This document shows, one piece after another, positions 33,796 through 45,760 of a DNA stretch of 64,000 bases. Positions within the stretch are counted from its first letter, which is position 1; the number at the start of each line of letters is the position of its first letter. The DNA comes from Sorghum bicolor (lineage: Eukaryota > Streptophyta > Magnoliopsida > Poales > Poaceae). Position numbers and translations under genes: made by a program. The notes beneath the pieces were generated by a model, which made no database searches, was not told the DNA's origin, and worked only from the letters and a program-made list of their open reading frames with translations. The stretch lies in the NCBI RefSeq assembly GCF_000003195.3, contig NC_012874.2, forward strand, positions 58,398,600 through 58,462,599, in the 5' to 3' direction.

Positions 33796-35049
33796 TGTTG
33801 GTATAAATTAACTGCACTCTATTAAATAAGTTTTAAGTAGGATTAACTGCAAGCGCACATATATCATACCAGTGTCACATTTTACCTGGAGGTTTTAAAT
33901 ATCGTATCCACAAGGAACAGCTGTGATGATGACCAAGTATATAGACTTACCCCTACAATTAGGCTAGATCATATCAAGAAAAAGGAAATAGCTAATGCAC
34001 TCTGGTTCTGACTCCAGTAAACTTTGTATAATATCGTCTTATCGGGCAAGTAACCCGAATAGGAGAAGAAACAGAGTAATCTCCTACCAGGCACCTATAA
34101 GCCTATCAGTCCTATCAATAGAATGTGGACTACAGAGGAATCAGCATAGCTATAAAGTCACCTACGCGAGCTACCACTGTCTGGCTGATCAGGGGACATC
34201 CACAAGTAAACCTAGCCAAGGCACCACGCCTACACTACGAAATACTACTTCAACCAAGCAATTACCAAGATCAAAGCACTCAATACGAGTTGTGAACCAA
34301 AGAACGAATAATAACAAGTTGCTTACTTAAATCAGAATGGTAAGTACAAAAGTACATCAGAACGTAGCTCCGGGCGAGGGAACTAGATCCAGACGAATAG
34401 AGCCACGAAGAAGTGCCGATATGTCGGAACTCCTCTAGAATCTCTACTCCTCTACTCAATCTCTCTAATCTCTAAACAAGACTAGATCTAGAAGAACTAG
34501 TCTCTCCTAATTGCTACATCTAGATGAACTAGAACTAGATGAACTAGAACTAGAACAACTAGAGGGACCCTAACCCTAATTATGTAGAGAATATGAAGCA
34601 CCGGTGTGTAGAATGCCTCCAGGAAGGGGGGTCTGCCCCTGTATTTATAGCCCGGTGAGATCAACGTGCGCCGTAGGATCAAACCGACTTAACTAAGGGT
34701 CGAGATGCATGAAAAGAGGCGGTGGAAGAAGCTTCCAGAAGGCGGCGGCCAGAAACCCTAGGGTGGCACCGGCCGGCGCTATGGTGGGGCCGGCCGCCAG
34801 GCCCTCCATTGCTTCGGGTACCTTCTCGATCCTTTCTGAGTCTTCCCATGACGTTTCCCGTGGCGGATAAGTTTCGTGTTTATTTTGCATTAGAATCCCT
34901 CTTTTCAGCTTTTCTGAAATTCACCCTAGAAAACACAGAATATGCAAAACTCGTGGAAATTGTCAGATAAAACCCTAGACTAGTGTGTTTTCATCTGTTC
35001 TCTTGTGTCTAAAGTTGTAATAAATATATGACGTTATCGACCGTCAACA
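33796..35049. mobile_element. Solo LTR nested in the gypsy-type element
   Basis: 1254 bp starting TGTTGGTATAAATT and ending GACCGTCAACA. It is flanked by AATGG at 33791-33795 and AATGG at 35050-35054, and interrupts the gag-protease region of the surrounding element. No internal domains are present, as expected after LTR-LTR recombination. The LTR family is not identified. Confidence 0.88.
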
Positions 35050-35120
35050 AATGGTGATTGAAGCAAATAATGATGGTTGGTCAGTTTCAAAAATATTAGT
35101 GGATGGTCACCCATTGAACT

Positions 35121-35334
35121 AAAAGACGACTTTGCCCTCACCCAAATAATATGTTGTCATAATTAGTATGAAGGGCAGAATAGTCATTTAGTACATTGGG
35201 CGAAGTCAGGAGCCATATAAATACCCGCTATGACATGTACTGTACAAACTCACAATGTTCATGATTATCATTCCTTGAATCTGATTCATGATGTTTGGGT
35301 GATTGTTTACAAAGTCCTAAACTTTCACCCAACA
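35121..35334 (+). repeat. Truncated 3' LTR of the gypsy-type element
   Basis: Matches about 31753-31968 of the 5' LTR, including CCTCACCCAAATAAT, GTACTGTACAA and TTTCACCCAACA. The first half of the LTR is absent, together with pol. Confidence 0.85.
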
Positions 35335-35821
35335 GAAGTGCTCAGAGATAATGCAGTAAATTTCACTACTGCATGTTTCCTTTTTTAAGGACGGCTGTAA
35401 AGTTAGGGCGGTTTGGTAGCCACCCCTACCAACTCCAATAGTTTAGCAAATTTGATTTGGGAAATGTTGTTATTTGCCAACTCCCAAAACGATATCGGAA
35501 GGGAACAAAAAGAGCATCTCTAAGTGTTTGACAATTTTGATTTGGCAAATTTTTTTTTGGACCCGTGCAGTGGCCTTGTCTCGCGCTCGTGGGGATCTGT
35601 TTCGCGCGAGTTTCATCTGGACGTCCCGCGTGCTACTGCCGAGGAAGGACAAAGTCGCTGCTCGGAGGAACGCCCAAGAGATGGAGTCCAGGTCGCTGCT
35701 GCCTAAGACTCCATGAAGCCGGCGTATGGCCCAGATGTCCAAGGTACGCACGAGATGGATTCATACATGAATAGCTCACAGCAAATCCTGTGTATTTTGT
35801 TGGATGTTCTGAGCCACGGAA

Positions 35822-37070
35822 TTGTCATTTGCCACGCATGAGGGCTTCCAGACGACGATGATCACAGTTGCTGGAATTGTACACATGTTTTCGAATAAAA
35901 AAAGACCTGGTGGTTCGGTCCCTGGCTATGTTGTTATTTATCGCGATAGAGAAGGCAGTCACCAGAGGATGTTTCAAGATTATTTGGCACATAATTTGAT
36001 GTATGGTCCAGATTTATTTCGTCGGAGGTTGTTGTTCTTTGACTTCAGATTGGTTCATAGTATTTGTTTAATTTCTATATGAGTTGTTGAACTTTTGTTT
36101 CTTTTCTTTAGATTCAGAATGAGTAGGGATCTTTTTTCTACGCATAATGAATACTGTTGAAGCACATGATAATTATTTTGTGTAAAACAGAAATGCTGCA
36201 GGTGTACGTGGATTGAGTTGCTTCCACAAAGTCACTGTCGCTCTTCATATGCTCACATATGAGGTTCCTACTGATGCAACAGATGAGTATGTTCACATTA
36301 GCGGAAGCACTGCTCTTGAGAGCCAATGTAAGTTTGTTGCAACAGTTATAGAAATATTTGAAACAGAATACCTCAATCATCCCAATGAGGCTGACATAGC
36401 ACGTTTACTCGCACTCAACGAGAAAAGAGATTTTCCTAGAATGTTTAGAGTCCATCAATTCTATGCATTGGGCGTGGAAGAATTGTCTAGTTGAATCACA
36501 AGATCAATATAAGGGCCATGTTAACAAGCCAACTGTCATTTAGAAGCTGTTGCGTCTCACGACCTTTGGATATGGCATGCATTTTTTGGGATGCCCGGGT
36601 CTCATAACGACATCCATGTCCTTCACCGGTCTTCTTTTATTTGCAAACCTTGCAGAGGGTATAGCTCTAGAGGTGAACTGTAGCATTAATGGTCACAATT
36701 ACAAGATGGGTTATTATGATGGTATATACCCCTTATGGTCTACTTTAATGAGTATATCTCTCTTCCTATGGGGAACAAGAGAAAATATTTTGCCAGAGTG
36801 CAAGAATCGGCGAGGAAGGATGTTGAAAGAAATTTTGGGGGTTTTCAGTCTAAGTTTGCCATTGTTTGACAACCAGCTCGTGTTTGGGACACAGAGACGC
36901 TTGCATTGATTATGAGGGCTTGTGTGATCATGCACAATATGATTGTTGAAGATGAAAGAGATGTGGACCCTAATGAGTGATTTGACTTTGGTGGTCAAAA
37001 CGTGCAACCTTCTCATGTTATTTCTATTCGCACACTAGCTGAATTTATTAAAGCGCATAAAAAGATCTGA
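35822..37070 (+). pseudogene. PIF/Harbinger transposase remnant
   Basis: Pieces in order: GSVPGYVVIYRDREGSHQRM and FQDYLAHNLMYGPDLFRRR; GLSCFHKVTVALHMLTYEVP; EYLNHPNEADIARLLALNEK; SMHWAWKNCLVES; LEAVASHDLWIWHAFFGMPG and SHNDIHVL; then near the end CVIMHNMIVEDERDVDPNE. These match the DDE_4-type transposase of plant PIF/Harbinger elements. The frame changes at least near 36440 and several more times, and in-frame stops occur. The position of the first catalytic Asp, before the MHW motif, reads Asn (SINSMHW). It is inactive. Confidence 0.8.
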
Positions 37071-37534
37071 GACAAGGAAACACATTTCAACTCATTTCCA
37101 GTTGAAAGAAGACATCGAGCACCTATGGCCTGTTTTCATTCAAGTGTACTGAAAAATTTTATTAAAAATGTGTACTAAACAATTTCTTATAAGTGTACTG
37201 ATAAGAGGCCACCAGCACAGGCCATTGATCAGCACGAAATCGCTTCTACATGCACAGTTGACGTGCAGCACGTTGTCACTAGCAGATTTTGTCGGAGGCA
37301 CAGGCGACCAGCAGCACGTTGTTAGCTTTTGCTTCTGCCGGCAACGAAGATCTGCTGGGTGGCATGCACGTCGGCATCCAAGACACATGAAATGCACTCA
37401 AACAAAATATGATACCTTCGTCTATTAATCAAATTTCCATTAATAAATACAGTCAAACAAAATATGATACGCTGCATCTTTAAATCAAATTTGCAGGAAC
37501 ATAAAAATAGGACTGATTCAAAGTACTACATGTT

Positions 37535-37643
37535 GCTCTGTTCGCTTGAGCTTGTCAGCCGAATCTGTCAGCCATTCAGCAGTATTTTTCTCTCAAAAAA
37601 ATCAGCCAACAGGCCATGGCTTATCATCTAAACGAACAAGGTA
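37535..37643. mobile_element. Small hAT-type MITE
   Basis: The sequence runs from CTGTTCGCTTGAGCTTGTCA to TTATCATCTAAACGAACAAG, with GTTCG/CGAAC inverted ends and an internal TTTTTCTCTC, like a very common grass hAT-derived MITE. It lies between the two converging Harbinger genes. The target duplication was not resolved. Confidence 0.5.
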
Positions 37644-37689
37644 AAAATGGATGGCATGAACTAAAACTAATTTGCCATATGTCGTGCAA

Positions 37690-38910
37690 TGATCTTCTTC
37701 TTCATTATCTCAAGCCACTGCAGCTGCATTGGGTCGAGGGAGGTCATGTCCGCTAGCATTATTTCTTTATCCTCCTTCATCAAGTCTGCTTCAACTTTTT
37801 TTGGTCATTTGACAATTGCTTCTTCACAAGCTCAAGCAAAGCCTTATCTACCTCAAGCAAAGCCTTTTGTATCTCAATTGAAGCCACGTAACCTCTCCTC
37901 TCTTGTCTTCTCTCTTTCCCTATCAAAAGCCTCCTTCTTCTCCCACATCTTGTCCAAAGCTTCAATACAAGCGTCACCGCCTCCCCGCCTAAGAGCTTCT
38001 TTTGACTTCTTTTGACCCATTGGCCTCTTTCGTTCTTCCGAACCTGGAGCTGCTATCTCTTGCGCCTTTTCATTGTTGTTGGCTACTACATTGTTTGGCG
38101 TGGAGTTGTTGTTAGTCTTCTGTTTCTGTTTTGTCTTGGCTTGTTTTCGCAGCTCAGACAGTTCATTCCTCTTTGTCTTCCACTTGTCTTCATCCTTCAA
38201 CCTGTTCCAACAATGTAGAAGAGTAAATGACTTCTTGTCCTTGTCTACTCCTGTGTACATCTCAGATGCTTTAGTAATCTGCACAAGTAAAAAAATAATG
38301 TTTACATCTTCAAAGATGGACCAAATTTTGAAAAATAAATAAGATAAGTAACTAAGAAAACAAACCATGTCTTGGATAGTTAGTCCACTTTGATTCCTAC
38401 CCTCAATTGCCTCATAGCATCAACAAAACTTGTTAACGTCCTTCTGAATAGTGAGCCACCTATGCATAATGGAACTCTCTATCCGAACAACTATAGTTGT
38501 CTTGTTTGTGTCAAAGAAATCATGAATTCTACTCCAAAATGATAAACGAGTTTGACTAGCCCCGTGAATCGAATCTTTACTAATATTCAACCAAGTTGAT
38601 CATATAACTATATCTTCATCATTATCAAACTTTTTGTCCTATGTGATGCACCCTTTGCACCACGACGGCGAGCAACAACTTCAGTTGCCTGCACTTCCAC
38701 AACATCATCTTCAACTTTGGAAGAATGATCATTAGTACTTTGCTGAGTGCCTTGCGTCACCGGAAAGGTCAAGTCATCCAAGCCAGGAACATGAGCACCA
38801 TTTGATGTGAGTATGCCTGTATAGAATCCGAGATCTTCCACTCGACTGAATCTACAAACAAAGAATGACAAATCCTTAGTTTGATTTGCAGGCATCCCCT
38901 CCTCCAAACC
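37690..38910 (-). pseudogene. Myb/SANT-like second gene of the Harbinger element
   Basis: The minus strand encodes ITKASEMYTGVDKDKKSFTL and LHCWNRLKDEDKWKTKRNEL. An NAM-associated C-terminal-type stretch follows (RPMGQKKSKEALRRGG, CIEALDKMWEKKEAFDRERE). Harbinger elements carry such a Myb-like DNA-binding partner of the transposase. The upstream part (38580-38380, LSFWSRIHDFFDTNKTTIVV) is broken by stops. The 5' part is a minisatellite at 38880-39240 with units of about 51 bp around CCCCATGGCCATCCCCTCCT. Confidence 0.7.
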
Positions 38911-40647
38911 AGCATCTGCTCCCCATGGCTATCCCCTTCTCCAAAGCACAGCTGGCCATCCCCTCTCCACGACATCCCCTCCTCCAAACTAGCATCTGGT
39001 CCCCATGGCCATCCCCTCCTCCAAACCACAGCCGACCATCCCCTTTCCATGACCATCCCGACTCCAAACCAGCGCCATCTGCTCCCCCGCAACCCGTCAT
39101 CCCATCCCCAAACCCGCCCATCTCCATGTCGGCCATCTCCTCCCCACAGCATGCAGCCATGTCCTCCCCGAACCCGCCCATCCCCAAGCCGGCCATCTCC
39201 TCCCCACAGCCTGCAGCCATCTCCTCCCCAAACCTAGCCAACAATGGATACAAATAGAGATGGCTGAACAAAAGGAAGAGGGGATCCATGAAGTTCCAGG
39301 CCGGTGATGAAGTTGCAGACGCACGCAAGCCTCGACTCTCCGCGGGAAAAGACAACGGCGGACAGAAAATCACGCGCGAGGGAAACCGCGACACTAGAGG
39401 AAATGCAAAGTCTATCCACGCGTGCATAAATGCAAAAAAGGAAGAGAATTTGTCAAGTTGCTATAAATGCCAAGCCCAATTGCCAAACTGTTGGATAGGA
39501 GATTTTAAGAGTTTTGGTAAAAACAATAATGCCAAACCTATTTGCAAAACTGTTGGAGTTACTCTAAATGCTTTATTCGTAGGGGCGGCTGGCCAACCGC
39601 CCTTATAAATCCATTCGTAGGGGCGGCTGAATATTAAGCCGCCCTTATAAATTATTTCCAAAAGTGCATTGTTAGACTTTAAAATATGTCAAAAAAATAG
39701 AAACAAAAATTAATGTTAAGAAGGGCACCCCAGTGGTGAGTGCCCCTTTGAACCAGCAACCTCGCCCTCATATGTTACACCCAATACCACTCCACCCTAT
39801 TGGTAGACGCGTCTACAAACCATTTTGTTTCCTCATAAACCATGCTAAATTGAGTGTAAATTGACATTTAAGGCCCTAAACAAATTTGAATAAAAACTTG
39901 TCAACTACAAAGTTTCATAACTTGCTGAGATCTATAACTTCTATTGAGGTAGTTTCTCGATTTGAGGTCGTTTACAAAATTTGAATTTAAAATTTAAAAA
40001 ATTCAAACATAGTTTTGTATGACAAGATGATTTCAAATCAAAAAGTTGTCAACTATAAAGTATCATAACTTTTTGAGATCTACAACTTTCATTTAGGTAG
40101 TTTCTTGATCCAAGCTTGTTTACAAAATTTGAATTTCAAATTTAAAAAAATTCAAACCTAGTTTTGCATGACAAGATGTTTTCAAATAAAAAAGTTGTCA
40201 ACTATAAAGTTTCAAATTTTAGAATTTAAATATTCAAACATAGTTTTGCATGACGAGATGACCTCAAATCAAAAGTTACCAACTATAGTATTTCATAACT
40301 TCTCAAGATTTACCATTTTTATTTTGATCATTTGTTTTTCTGACATAGTGGTAGTAACATTGTTCATAAACCTTACATATCTTATATATCTCTCTTGTAG
40401 TTTCATAAACACTACAAGAGAGATGAAGGATTTGTGAATAATGTTACTTTTACTTTGTCATATGAAAAATGACCAAAACAAAAAATATACGTCTTGATGA
40501 GTTATACAACTTTTATGTTCATGACTTCTTTAGCTAAAATCATTTGATATTTCAAAATGTTTCATGAACAATTTGAAATTAAATTTCAAACAACAATTTG
40601 AAGCACCAAATGAATTCAAATTGAAAAGTTGTAAACATCAAAGCTTC

Positions 40648-43447
40648 TGTAACACCCTAAAAAATTGTTCCCTTGGAAATAGAGCTAAAATGATTTATTT
40701 ATGTATTTTTGTGCTCATGAAACATAGGAAAATAATATTTTTCATTAAAATAAAACTTATCATAGAATTTAGCAACATGTTTATGCATTCAAGCTGGAGC
40801 ATATTTTAGTTTGAGCTGAGTGCTTTTGGTTTGAAGTTATTTGCATTCAAAATTCTATTTAGAAAAAGGCTTTGGAAAAGAAATCAGAAACAAAAAAAGG
40901 GATAGAAGTCGCCCTTCGTGGAAACAGGCCTAGAGGCCTGGCCTCCCTCTCCTCGCAGCCCAACTCCGTCGGCTCTCCTGCCCAGCTCAGCGCCCCTCTT
41001 GCTCGGCCCAACCAGCAAGCACCGGCCCAAGCCGCGCGCGCCCCGCCCCATTCTTTCCCCGCTGCCCACTCTTTTCTCTCGGCCCGTTGGCCAGCTTTCG
41101 CAAAAGGCCCAGGACCAAGACAGGGCCTGACCTCGCCCTTCCCCTCTCTACCACCTGTGAACATGCCATTTTGGCCCAGACCCGAGCAGGCGCCGTGCGT
41201 TCCCCTCTCCTCCTTTTCTCTCTGTCAACTCGGCCCCACACGTCAGTCGCATCTCCTTCTCCTGCTAGAATCAAGCTCGCGTTGGACTCTCCTGGGAGGA
41301 AATTCGATCCCAGGAACTTGGGATTCTTTGCCTTATACGCTCAACCAACCCCTCCTACAAGGCCGTGACCTTCTCCTGTGTCTCCGTTTCCATCTACACG
41401 CTCGGGAGCTGCTCCAATCTACCAGTGTGGCCGAATTGCATCTCACCGAAGAGCCGGTCATCGCCGCCGCCGTGGAACTCTCCCTCTGCTGTCGTGCTGA
41501 CGAGTTGGAGTTGAGGCCGACCTTCGCAACGTGGTGACGAAGCTCCTGAGTCCCTCTCTTTACCCTCTACCGGTCCCTATCCTTCCCTAATTGTTGCCAA
41601 ACTCTTGCAGAAGCCACCGCCCGCCATCTCTCAACGCCGGACCTCTCCGAGCCATCCCCGATTGTGAAGAGTCCCTGAGTGAGTTCGCCTTGAGTCCCTC
41701 TTGCTTCCAGTGTTTTTCCAATTGAAAAGCATAGACTAAATCATCAGATTTGCGAACTCCGGTGAGGTGGGCTGGACCCCGGCCATGGCGCCACAGGCCG
41801 GAGCTACTATAGCCGGCCGACACTCTCTCTCCCTCTCCGTGGATCGATTCTCAGCCTCTAGATCTAAAATCAACGGCCACAATTAGAAGATACCCCTTCG
41901 AGGTAAAATTTGTTAAAGAGTCTCTGGAATTTTTAGGAATCAAACCCGCAGTCCTTTACGCCTTCAGAAAGTATGTTTTGTTGTTTTGAAAACGTAAACT
42001 GTCTCACGTCATTTCAAAAATACGTTTTCAGCAAATTACAAGTTTGCCACTGATTTTCTTTTGCTCATCAAATCTTCGTTTTAACTCCGATTGGACCCGT
42101 TCAAATTGCGTTAGATTCGTAATAACAAGATCTACATGTTAGAAACCTTGGCTCACCAGTTTGAAACTTTTTAATTTCATGACCCTATTCAATTAATTTC
42201 TTTTCTATAGGAAATCTTAGAAAATTCATATCTTCTTCGTTTTAGCTCCGCTTTTCGTGATCTTTACGTCCGTGTGATCGTAGCACTGAGTAGAATCATT
42301 TTATAAACTTTTCTTACTGTTTTTATATGGTTGGTGTACTGTTCTAATTATAGCCTTGTTTGCTTCGTATATGTTGTCTCTGATTGTTTGTGTGTTGATG
42401 ATCGATGATCGAAAATAGACGGGGAGCAGTACTTTGTTGATCAAGATCAGAGCTTTGGCAACAAGAAAGATCAGCAAGAGCAATTGGATTAAGACAAGTA
42501 TAGCATTTGGGTTTCATTTCTGTGACCATGATCCTGTAGCTAGATTAATGTTAAGTAATGAACGATAAAAATGACTTTTTAGCAACTTGATGATTTGTCT
42601 GTACGTGATCACCCGAGACAACAGTGCAACCATGAGGGCTATAATGGCTCTGGCTTTAGCTCAGTATGAAGATCTTTTTTAGCTTATTAGCGGGTTACTC
42701 GAAAGGGCGCTAGAGGGGCTTGCTGTTTTGGGTATAGTGTGTCCTCTGTCTTTATGTGTGTAAACTGCGAGTTATTGTGCCATTGGGAGGGGGCTTTATA
42801 TCTACGCGCCCGGGAAACCTTGCGGCCCTTACATGTTAGACGAGCTTTTGAAAGGCTTTATAGTGATCTCTGCCGACCTTCCTTGATAGTGGGTTAAGAG
42901 GTCAATGGGCCTCGGGCGAAAGGGTAAATCATGACTCATGGGTAAAGATGTACAACCTCCGCAGAGTGTTAAAACTGGTATACTAGCCATGCTCACGGTC
43001 AAGAGCGGCCTTTGGGACATCTACATTAAGGGTGATGATTCTTGTGTGTTAATATGCTTATTATTTTTTGTTTAGTGCTCTATATTATTTAGGTCACATT
43101 GATCATGAGATTGTGGGATCTATACAATCTAGTTGCTATACTTGTGGAGTTCGACATGGACTCACTCTTGCTATTTCCCCCATACTTCAGGAGGAGTGTT
43201 AGGCTTGTGATCAACCAGTTAGTTGGATCCTGTAGAGAGAAGTTAATACTTGAAGTTTGGAATTGATTATCCGCTATTGCTATCAAAGGTTATCTCTTTT
43301 ATACTAAGTACGTTATATAACTTATGCATTGTCTTTTGATATTACCCCTTATTTGTAGCTATATGTGATATTTGGCTTCTAAAACTCACATATGGTGCGC
43401 ATATATGATTCTATTCTTAAAATCGGGTATTAAAATCGGGTATTACA
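40648..43447. mobile_element. 2.8 kb solo LTR nested in CACTA C
   Basis: It starts TGTAACACCCTAAAAA and ends ATCGGGTATTACA, giving TGTAA/TTACA ends. It is flanked by GCTTC at 40643-40647 and GCTTC at 43448-43452, a perfect 5-bp target duplication. Removing it rejoins the CACTA spacer phrase (CATCAAAGCTTCATAACTTT). The long size and TGTAACACCC start suggest a Ty3/gypsy LTR. The GC-rich open frames at 40870-41540 lie inside this LTR and are probably transcript leader rather than a gene. No internal retroelement domains are present. Confidence 0.85.
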
Positions 43448-43745
43448 GCTTCATAACTTTTCGAGATCTACAACTTTTGTTTTAGTCATTTCTCCATCTG
43501 AGGCCGTTTTATAAATTTGATTTTTAGTACCTAATTTTTAATATTGTTCTTTTATTTGTAGGGGTGTAGGGGCTGCTCGTAGGGGTGGTTCATAAAAAAA
43601 AAAGCCCCTCTATTTGTTGGGGCGGCTGCTACAGTGGGTCCTAAAACACTCACTGTAGGGGCTATTAGTGATAGGACCGCCTCCACAAATAAAAGTTGGT
43701 GTTCCTACAAATTGTTTTTCATGTATAGTGTTTATCCTTTAGAAG

Positions 43746-44399
43746 ATGTTTCGGCTCAGCGTGGAAATAGAGGAACGGCAGCTTTTACTTTATCACATAA
43801 GAGATGTACAACATCAGGAGGGGCCAGATACAATCAGATGGGGGCTAGAGAAGAAAGGGAATTTCACAACAGCCTCGTTATACAAAGAGTTAACTTTTCC
43901 AGGGGTGGTCAACAAGGAAGTGATGAGCTTATGGAAGGCGAAAATACCGATGAAGTGTAAGTTTTTTCTTTGGTTCTTTTATTCAGACTGCCTCCCTTTT
44001 GCAGAGCAACATGTCATGAGAAACTGGCCTGGGGATGAACATTGCAAAGTGTGTGGGCAAATAGAGACTACTCAACTCATCCTTTTTGGGTGCTTTTTGG
44101 CAAATTACTGCTGGTGGACATACCACGATGCTTTAAGTTGGGCAATAACTCCCATGAACCTTCAACAGTTTCTAACTTTTAGTAAGGGTAGTAGACGAGA
44201 GATCCCTAATTCAAGGATGATTTTCATGTTAGCATGTATCTGTTGGGGTATTCGGTTAATTCACAATGATTATGTTTTTAATAATAGAGTTGTATCTTGT
44301 CCTAACGTGGTGGTGCATCAGTCACTTATCTTCATGCACTTATCTTCATGCAGACATGGAGCATACTTCTTAAGGCGAAACAAAAATATTGGGCTGTGA
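43746..44399 (+). pseudogene. LINE C-terminal zinc-binding domain (zf-RVT) fragment
   Basis: The 217-codon open stretch has the features of the zf-RVT domain that follows plant LINE reverse transcriptases: KKGNFTTASLYKELTF, WKAKIPMKCKFFLWFFYSDC, ERNW-like MRNWPGDEHCKVCGQIE and LILFGCFLANYCWWTYHD. The rest of the LINE upstream is replaced by CACTA C. The 3' part runs to about 44530 with a T-rich end but no clean poly-A. Confidence 0.75.
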
Positions 44400-44689
44400 A
44401 CATGCTGGAAAAATTGTCAACACATTTGTAATGAAGCGGCCTAGGCTAGTGTTGTAGTGCTTTCTCTAATAAAGCTTTTGAGTGCCTTTGTGTTGGGGCT
44501 AGTTTCTCTCAGTTTTCTGTTTTTTTTTGTCACTTTGGAAGAAACCTATTGGGAGTTGAATGGATAGTGCTTCATGCACGTTTAAAAGAACCTAATGTCT
44601 ATATAGCTGGTTTCCCCAGCAAAACATATTGCTTTCTATAACCAATGGTCTTTGGTCTAAAAAATATATATGTTGAGCGATACTTGAAA

Positions 44690-45760
44690 AGCAGTGAAGG
44701 CTATAGATATGCCCAAAGGTGCATGGAGGGTATATATGTAAGTTCATCACATCATTGTTATAACGATAATTAAAGTTTCTCGACATTTTGATTCGTTGGA
44801 TCAATTAGTGTTGTGACACTTTTTTAGACAAAAGGTTTTCCTGCTGTATTTCAATGAAACAAAGCATGCAAAATGTTATGGTTTAGTACAACAACGTATT
44901 CGAGGCCCGTCCCTCAACATTTTATAGGTCTAGACTAAGAAAACTTGTATCACTATTTGACCTGAGTGTAAAGTTTTTGAAGGAGCTTGACTATAAAACG
45001 TTATAGTATCTTCCAAGTTCAGCAGCATCCCACTGCCATCTGATCCTCTTGTAGCTTTGGAGGCCACCCCAGATGTTTTCGATAAGCCACCACCTTAGCC
45101 CTTATAAGGTAGGCACCTAAGCATCTCTAACTTGTTATTTTGCAGTTTGCATAAATGTGCCTAAACTCTAAGTATATGCATTGCTATATGTTACTATATG
45201 ACTAGAATTCCTATGCTTGCTTAATTGTGCTTTCATCCTTGTGATTGATCCAATACCTTGTAATATTTGCTTGTTTACCTTTGTATCGTATAATCAATGT
45301 TTGATTTTCTTAAACAGTAGAGGTCCAGGTGGCGTGATAGGTTTCTCATCTCTCGCACAGTTAGGGCATGTTTGTACACTAGCTAAGCAACATATATTCA
45401 AGATATCATCTAAAACTTGAGCAAGATGATGAAAATGAATCGAGGGCTAGTGATAGGGTTAGACCATAGCAAGACCCGTGAGGTCTTAAATGGCGTAGGA
45501 GTGTAGGACCATATATCCATGATAGCAATACATGAACATACTTTACCAATTGTCATATATGGGTTTGGCAAGTCAAGTACTTCGTTGCAACCAGCTTTCC
45601 GCGTGAGTTGTGGCATGGGGTAGGTAGAATAAGCAAGTGTCTCGGCCCTTAGTCTTTGGAAAGGTTGAAATTTTGATGTATCCCTTGTGTCCAATTAATG
45701 TGTAACCCGTGCAAAGTTTCAAAATTTATACCTATAAGTTCTATGCTTCTAGATATGATC
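44690..45760 (+). repeat. Paralogue of the 3' flank of PKS copy 3 (first copy)
   Basis: This stretch aligns in order with 48745-50000. Shared phrases include AGGGTATATATGTAAGTT, CATCACATCATT, GACAAAAG, CTGCCATCTGATC, TGATTGATCCAATACCTTG and TTGAAATTTTGATGTAT. The second copy lies directly downstream of PKS copy 3, so this copy probably once followed another PKS gene. 45760-46440 is unrecognised AT-rich DNA. Confidence 0.75.

Larger units (their letters stand above)
31470..35334 (+). mobile_element. Ty3/gypsy-type LTR retrotransposon with pol deleted
   Basis: A 5-bp target duplication, GAAGT, flanks the element at 31465-31469 and 35335-35339. It has a complete 5' LTR (31470-31968, TG...CA), a primer-binding-type site beginning TTGGCGCCCACCGTCTG at 31971, a gag-like region, and only the last 214 bp of the 3' LTR. 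Just before the truncated LTR (35050-35110), DGWSVSKILVDG looks like the start of the protease. Protease to integrase and the front of the 3' LTR are missing. A solo LTR (33796-35049) is nested inside. Confidence 0.88.
35431..39560 (+). mobile_element. PIF/Harbinger element nested in CACTA C
   Basis: The ends are inverted repeats AACTCCAATAGTTTAGCAAAT (35431) and, reverse-complemented, AACTCCAACAGTTTTGCAAAT (39560). Inside are the two genes typical of this superfamily: a transposase remnant on plus and a Myb/SANT-like gene remnant on minus, facing each other. The usual TTA/TAA duplication is not visible at the ends chosen, so the exact borders are uncertain by several bases. Confidence 0.75.
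35364..43730. mobile_element. CACTA element C, non-autonomous, twice interrupted
   Basis: The left end is CACTACTGCATG at 35364 and the right end, on the minus strand, is CACTATACATGAAAAAC at 43730. TTT flanks both (35361-35363 and 43731-43733). GTAGGGGCGGCT / AGCCGCCC hairpin motifs lie just inside: 35394-35429 and 39578-39655 on the left, 43557-43690 on the right. A Harbinger element (35431-39560) splits the left subterminal region, and a solo LTR (40648-43447) splits the body. Without these the element is only about 1.4 kb. 39656-40642 is spacer with repeated phrases like AACTTTTTGAGATCTACAAC. No transposase remains. Confidence 0.78.

Noticed and set aside
38876..39427. Open frames at 38.9-39.4 kb as separate genes
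   Set aside because: They read through a minisatellite of about 51-bp units at the 5' side of the Harbinger Myb-like gene; no independent domain is seen.
40872..41537. 221-codon Pro/Ser-rich open frame
   Set aside because: It lies wholly inside the TSD-flanked solo LTR and has no domain, so it is more likely LTR leader than a gene.
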